Notes under the pieces: generated by a model
The model's database searches: none
Told to the model about the DNA's origin: nothing
The model's input: the letters and a program-made list of their open reading frames with translations, nothing else
Source of the DNA: Mucilaginibacter_A sp050955045
GTDB lineage: Bacteria; Bacteroidota; Bacteroidia; Sphingobacteriales; Sphingobacteriaceae
NCBI GenBank assembly: GCA_050955045.1
Contig: JBPBQV010000001.1
Location: 186,001 to 250,000 of the forward strand
Direction of reading: 5' to 3'
Length of the DNA: 64,000 bases
Shown here: piece after piece, positions 60,768 through 64,000 of the stretch
How positions within the stretch are numbered: the first letter of the stretch is position 1
How the letters are laid out: each line of letters begins with the position of its first letter
Position numbers and translations under genes: made by a program

Positions 60768-62030
60768 TTACCTCACCTGCCCGTCTCCCCTAACAATCCA
60801 TTTCTCCGTAACCAATTTCTCCAGAGCAAACGGGCCGCGTGCATGTAGTTTTTGCGTAGAAATACCAATTTCAGCCCCTAGCCCAAACTCGCCGCCATCG
60901 GTAAAACGGGTGGAAGCATTTACATAAACAGCCGCCGCATCTACTTCATTTAAAAAGTTGTCGCACAGGTTTGGGTCTTGGGAAATGATCGCTTCCGAAT
61001 GTTTGGAAGAATATTTTTCGATATGTTCCACAGCTTCTTCGTAACTGGAAACTACTTTTATGGAGCATTTATAATCCAGAAATTCCCGGCCAAAATCTGC
61101 TGGTTTGGCTTCTTTTAAATACGGATAATTGCTGTTTTTAAGGATGGAATAGGCACGATCATCTGCAAAAATCTCTACCTGAAACTCCTGCAATTGCGAT
61201 GCTGTTTTTAGCAGTAGTTTTTCAGCAACGGCTTCATCAACCAAAATGGTATCCAAAGCATTGCAAACCGACGGACGGGAAACTTTTGCATTCACTACAA
61301 TAGCTGCGGCTTTTTCCAGATCAGCAGTTTTTTCTACGTACGTATGGCAAACGCCGGCACCTGTTTCTATCACCGGCACTTTGGCGTTATCCCGCACATA
61401 TTCAATGAGTTGCTGTGAACCGCGTGGAATGATTACATCGATATATTTTACGGCCGTCAGCATTTCCTGGATGAATTTCCGGTCGGTTGGCAATAGTTGC
61501 ACAATGTTTTTATCCAGACCAAAATCCTCCAAAACATCTCGAATCAGCTCTGTCAAAAAAACATTGGTAAAAGAAGCATCGGTGCCGCCGCGCAACACGC
61601 AAACATTGCCGGAACGAATGCAAAGTGCCGCAACATCAATCGTTACGTTTGGGCGCGATTCGTAAATGATGCCAACAACGCCCAGCGGAACAGTTTTCTT
61701 TTGGATGAACAATCCGTTTGGCAATGTTTTTTCCGATAAAATCAGATTGGTTGGATCTGTTAACAAAGAAACATCCAGCACACTTTCTGCCAGCTGATTG
61801 ATTCGGTTTTCATTCAAAAGCAAACGATCTTTCTTCGGATCATCATTATCCATTCGCACCAAATCTTTTTGATTTTCGCGGATGATTTCTGCTGTACTCG
61901 CTTTTATCTTGTGCGCTAATTTTTCGAGCAGAAGTTTTTTTTCGGAATCAGCTAACCGGCCAATTGAATGTTTTGCTTTTGCTGCGTTTTCTAATAAAGG
62001 TTGGATGGTTTCCAATTGAATAGTTTCCAT
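60768..62030 (-). CDS. proA: glutamate-5-semialdehyde dehydrogenase
   Basis: A 420-residue NADPH-dependent enzyme that reduces glutamyl 5-phosphate to the semialdehyde in proline synthesis. PLGVVGIIYESRPNVTIDVA, VLRGGTDASFTNVFLTELIR, VIIPRGSQQLIEYVRDNAKV and VSRPSVCNALDTILVDE with the catalytic Cys are ProA signatures. It follows proB by 81 bases on the same strand, and the gap contains an ACTGTTTTTA repeat copy at 62091. Five repeat copies lie inside or at its ends. Confidence 0.97.
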   Translation of the reverse strand: METIQLETIQPLLENAAKAKHSIGRLADSEKKLLLEKLAHKIKASTAEIIRENQKDLVRMDNDDPKKDRLLLNENRINQLAESVLDVSLLTDPTNLILSEKTLPNGLFIQKKTVPLGVVGIIYESRPNVTIDVAALCIRSGNVCVLRGGTDASFTNVFLTELIRDVLEDFGLDKNIVQLLPTDRKFIQEMLTAVKYIDVIIPRGSQQLIEYVRDNAKVPVIETGAGVCHTYVEKTADLEKAAAIVVNAKVSRPSVCNALDTILVDEAVAEKLLLKTASQLQEFQVEIFADDRAYSILKNSNYPYLKEAKPADFGREFLDYKCSIKVVSSYEEAVEHIEKYSSKHSEAIISQDPNLCDNFLNEVDAAAVYVNASTRFTDGGEFGLGAEIGISTQKLHARGPFALEKLVTEKWIVRGDGQVR

Positions 62031-62111
62031 TAGATTTTAATTATTGTACTTGTTAAACCGATTGGAAAGAGCGGAAATTAAATTCAAAATACTGTTTTTA
62101 TCTGCTTAAAA

Positions 62112-63146
62112 TTACAGCAACACAATTTCATCTGCGTGTGCAACGGTTATTTTTTCTGTTTTTTGATTCAGGCTGATCTCATCTGAAGCTACACGCGCAC
62201 GGGCAACAGCGATGGCATGGTTTTCTTCATCCAAAATCTCAAAAACCTCACCGTTTTCAAATCGCTCGATGATGTTTTGGATTCCTACGGCCAGCAAACT
62301 TTTTCCATTTTGTAGAGCTTGTTGGGCGCCTGCATCAACCTGCAATCTTCCGGTAACCAAACTACCGCTGGCCAGCCATTTTTTGCGCGCCGGAATAGTG
62401 CAACTTTGTGGTAAACAAAGCGTTCCGGTTTTTTCCTGAATCGCATTTAGGATGCCGTCTTCTGTTCGAATACCAAAAATCACAACTTTTATGCCCATTT
62501 GTGTAGCCAATCGTGCGAAGGTTAGTTTAGAAACCATTCCACCTAAACCTAAAGCTGATTTTTCCTGATTGGCTAAAGACAAAGCATTTTTATCAATCAC
62601 ATCAATCTGCGGAATCACCTTTCCATCAGCATCTAAAACACCGGGAACGGAAGTGCTGAAAAGTAAAAGTGAGGCGCCAAAACCAACTGCAATCAGCGTA
62701 GCCAGTTCATCATTATCAGAAAACTTTAGTTCCAGATCGCTAACTACATCGTTTTCGTTAGCAACCGGAATAATGTTGTTCGCCCACAGTTCTTCGTAAG
62801 TTTTTTTAAGCTGAAGGAATTGTTTCCGGTTAGAAAAATGCCTGCGCTCACACAAACTTTGAGCAATACTGATTTTATATGGATAAAAACAGTACGCATA
62901 TTTCCCAAGCAATAATGGATTTCCAACTGCCGCAGCAGCTTTACGCTCGCTGATTGTTCCGCTATAATTTTTGATAAAATGCTTACCCGCGCCAACCGCA
63001 CCGGAAGAAACGATCACTACATTATATTGCGTGTGCAATTGCGCCACCTGACGGGCAATTTCTGCAATCACGCTTTCGTCCGGCTCGCCATTTTTTTGGG
63101 TGATGGAAGCCGTGCCGAATTTTAAAACGAGAATAGGTTTAGTCAA
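62112..63146 (-). CDS. proB: glutamate 5-kinase
   Basis: A 344-residue amino-acid kinase that makes glutamyl 5-phosphate from glutamate and ATP, the first and feedback-controlled step of proline synthesis. LVLKFGTASITQKNGEPDES is the start of the kinase fold, VIVSSGAVGAGKHFIKN the phosphate loop and PVANENDVVSDLELKFSDND the acidic substrate site. GLGGMVSKLTFARLATQMGI is the nucleotide motif. A C-terminal PUA domain (about 265-340) is present. It is the first gene of the proB-proA operon. Confidence 0.95.
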   Translation of the reverse strand: MTKPILVLKFGTASITQKNGEPDESVIAEIARQVAQLHTQYNVVIVSSGAVGAGKHFIKNYSGTISERKAAAAVGNPLLLGKYAYCFYPYKISIAQSLCERRHFSNRKQFLQLKKTYEELWANNIIPVANENDVVSDLELKFSDNDELATLIAVGFGASLLLFSTSVPGVLDADGKVIPQIDVIDKNALSLANQEKSALGLGGMVSKLTFARLATQMGIKVVIFGIRTEDGILNAIQEKTGTLCLPQSCTIPARKKWLASGSLVTGRLQVDAGAQQALQNGKSLLAVGIQNIIERFENGEVFEILDEENHAIAVARARVASDEISLNQKTEKITVAHADEIVLL

Positions 63147-63360
63147 AATTGGTTATTTAAGAAGCCAAAGCTATTAAAAGGCAGAAAAAATTAGACAATT
63201 TATACACAAAGGAAAGTTTTACAGGGAATTAATGCTGTTTACTTTTTAAATACAGACATTTTATCCTCAAAAACAAGTTTGTTAAAGCAAACATAAAATC
63301 CAATAATTACAGTTTAAATTTCGATTTTATAAAGCTGGATTAGTATGCGTAGATTGGAAC

Positions 63361-63654
63361 TTACTTTTTAATCAAAAATTCTGCGATTGCAATCATTGCT
63401 GCTAACTGGCCTATCCAGAAGATAAACATCCATTTAATAATTTCAGCTTTGTGATTAGCCATTTCTGTTCTCAGTTCACCCATTTCAAGCTTTAAATTAT
63501 TAATATCTTGTTTGGTTGCCAAAACATCTTTTTTAAGTTCAAATTGTCTCTCGATTTTAGTTTCAACGTATTCGGTTAAAGCTTTGGCTTGTTCGTCCCC
63601 AACTTTTTCCCGTAAAATTTGAAATAATTGTATTTCAGAAACTTCCATGTTCAA
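63361..63654 (-). CDS. small coiled-coil membrane protein, DUF1640-like
   Basis: 97 residues: MNMEVSEIQLFQILREKVGD, EQAKALTEYVETKIERQFEL, KKDVLATKQDINNLKLEMGE, LRTEMANHKAEIIKWMFIFW. A basic amphipathic helix leads into a heptad coiled coil and a C-terminal membrane helix with a Lys-Lys end, the layout of CCDC90/DUF1640 proteins. Its role is unknown; such genes are widespread and often sit alone. No clear partner is near. Confidence 0.7.
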   Translation of the reverse strand: MNMEVSEIQLFQILREKVGDEQAKALTEYVETKIERQFELKKDVLATKQDINNLKLEMGELRTEMANHKAEIIKWMFIFWIGQLAAMIAIAEFLIKK

Positions 63655-63682
63655 ACTTAACTATAATTACAGTTAATAACAA

Positions 63683-64000
63683 TTACTCCACAATCAGTAA
63701 AAAGTAGTTTTTCTTTCCTTTTTGCACTACTAAATACTTTTGACTAATCAAATTTTCTGCTGTAAAAACAGCATTCGGCGAAACTTTTATTTTGTTGATA
63801 GCTACGCCGCCGCCGGTTAGCATTTTTTTTGCTTCTCCTTTAGATGGAAAAACTTTTGCTTTTTCGGCGAGTAAATCGATAACCGAAACACCTTCTGCTA
63901 AATCAGATTTTTGTATGTTGAAATTTGGAACGCCTGTAAATAAAGCTTCGATTTCGGCATCATCCAGTTCATTCAAAAATTCTATGCCAATATTGCCAAA
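63683..64000 (-). CDS. tyrS: tyrosine--tRNA ligase, C-terminal part (5' end outside window)
   Basis: Only the last 106 codons are present and the frame is open to the right edge. The visible part joins the catalytic domain to the S4 RNA-binding domain: EGVSVIDLLAEKAKVFPSKG, EAKKMLTGGGVAINKIKVSP and LISQKYLVVQKGKKNYFLLI. The S4 pattern KGEAKKMLTGGGVAIN identifies bacterial TyrRS. A repeat copy (TAAAAACAGC at 63763) encodes AVFT within the S4 domain. Confidence 0.88.
   Translation of the reverse strand, partial: FGNIGIEFLNELDDAEIEALFTGVPNFNIQKSDLAEGVSVIDLLAEKAKVFPSKGEAKKMLTGGGVAINKIKVSPNAVFTAENLISQKYLVVQKGKKNYFLLIVE

Larger units (their letters stand above)
309..63772. repeat. dispersed 10-12 base repeat family RCTTCTTTTA / RCTGTTTTTA (about 70 copies)
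   Basis: Span covers first to last copy; individual sites are about 10-13 bases. Hand-counted starts. GCTTCTTTTA: 714, 2611, 7154, 16256, 16765, 17620, 19302, 20664, 24851, 30321, 31242, 32110, 35211, 38641, 40862, 44224, 44428, 47668, 49594, 54556, 55999, 56589, 60417, 61109. Complement TAAAAGAAGC: 756, 3027, 5033, 7301, 8585, 8662, 20248, 21499, 23746, 52461, 59590, 61568. ACTTCTTTTA: 309, 32164, 42179, 45160, 46678. GCTGTTTTTA: 9553, 18353, 39462, 59499, 61132, 61201. TAAAAACAGC: 5384, 12932, 19142, 30369, 51684, 52172, 63763. ACTGTTTTTA: 25410, 28044, 33655, 39002, 42552, 44067, 48280, 48921, 53482, 62091. TAAAAACAGT: 9569, 14413, 33619, 48937, 59968, 62884. Usual flanks are AT before and YCG or TGC after. 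Roughly 31 lie in coding sequence. Some copies may have been missed. Confidence 0.9.

Noticed and set aside
61246..61665. 139-codon plus-strand ORF across proA
   Set aside because: Antisense of a conserved dehydrogenase; codon usage and composition are those of a shadow frame.
309..63772. Idea that the repeats are a CRISPR array
   Set aside because: Units are 10-28 bases, irregularly spaced by hundreds of bases, lie inside genes and have no cas genes beside them.
309..63772. Idea that the repeats are a single transcription factor regulon
   Set aside because: About 31 copies lie within coding sequence and the rest are at both 5' and 3' ends of unrelated genes, so a simple promoter operator does not fit.

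Overview
The window looks like chromosome of a Bacteroidota bacterium of the Sphingobacteriaceae type (Pedobacter or Mucilaginibacter-like). The evidence is AT-rich DNA, several TAnnTTTG-type -7 promoter boxes, weak Shine-Dalgarno signals, gene families typical of the phylum (DUF1800/DUF1501 pair, BtuB-DUF6580, DUF6580, RhaI/RhaEW rhamnose genes, GH92/GH67/GH10/GH43 enzymes) and ordinary housekeeping genes (htpG, ahcY, proBA, tyrS, cdaA). The genus is an inference. No phage, insertion sequence, CRISPR array or rRNA was seen.

Layout. 0-4.3 kb: cupin and monooxygenase-fold proteins, then a divergent xylan pair (GH67 alpha-glucuronidase, GH10 xylanase). 4.3-7 kb: nucleoid protein NdpA, HigBA toxin-antitoxin, AraC regulator. 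7.2-8.6 kb: hxlB-hxlA, the two RuMP-pathway enzymes. 8.7-16.1 kb: secreted TIM-barrel protein, CHAD-CYTH operon, DUF1800-DUF1501 operon, zinc alcohol dehydrogenase with an unknown membrane-anchored partner. 16.1-16.8 kb: a gap with an orphan terminator and a 37-codon basic ORF. 16.8-22.6 kb: two divergent GH92 mannosidases and a GH43 enzyme. 22.6-23.4 kb: GIY-YIG protein and HicBA. 23.5-37 kb: ahcY, bacilliredoxin, M1 peptidase, hybrid histidine kinase, purU, cdaA, a Tat-exported Gfo/Idh/MocA oxidoreductase, DUF808, tRNA-Ser and htpG. 37-49 kb: small stress, repair and regulatory genes (aldo/keto reductase, TetR-VOC, GNAT-AlbA_2-MATE, HDAC-like, PPOX, AAG glycosylase, fRMsr, CrtA-like, sirtuin). 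49-51.8 kb: cobalamin riboswitch, BtuB-like receptor and DUF6580. 53-59.2 kb: complete L-rhamnose operon (rhaT-rhaEW-rhaI-rhaB). 59.3-64 kb: amine oxidase-type flavoprotein, proB-proA and the 3' end of tyrS.

The main unexplained signal is a short DNA word scattered over the whole window: RCTTCTTTTA and its sister RCTGTTTTTA, often within ATRCTKYTTTTAYCG. By hand I count about 70 exact 10-base copies on both strands, where base composition alone predicts roughly one. They lie between genes and inside genes, in several reading frames, and some form inverted pairs after stop codons. The density (about one per 0.9 kb) and the inverted pairs resemble DNA-uptake sequences or other highly iterated genome-wide words (HIP1, Chi) more than a single regulon. 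I know of no described element of this sequence in Bacteroidota; its function is open.
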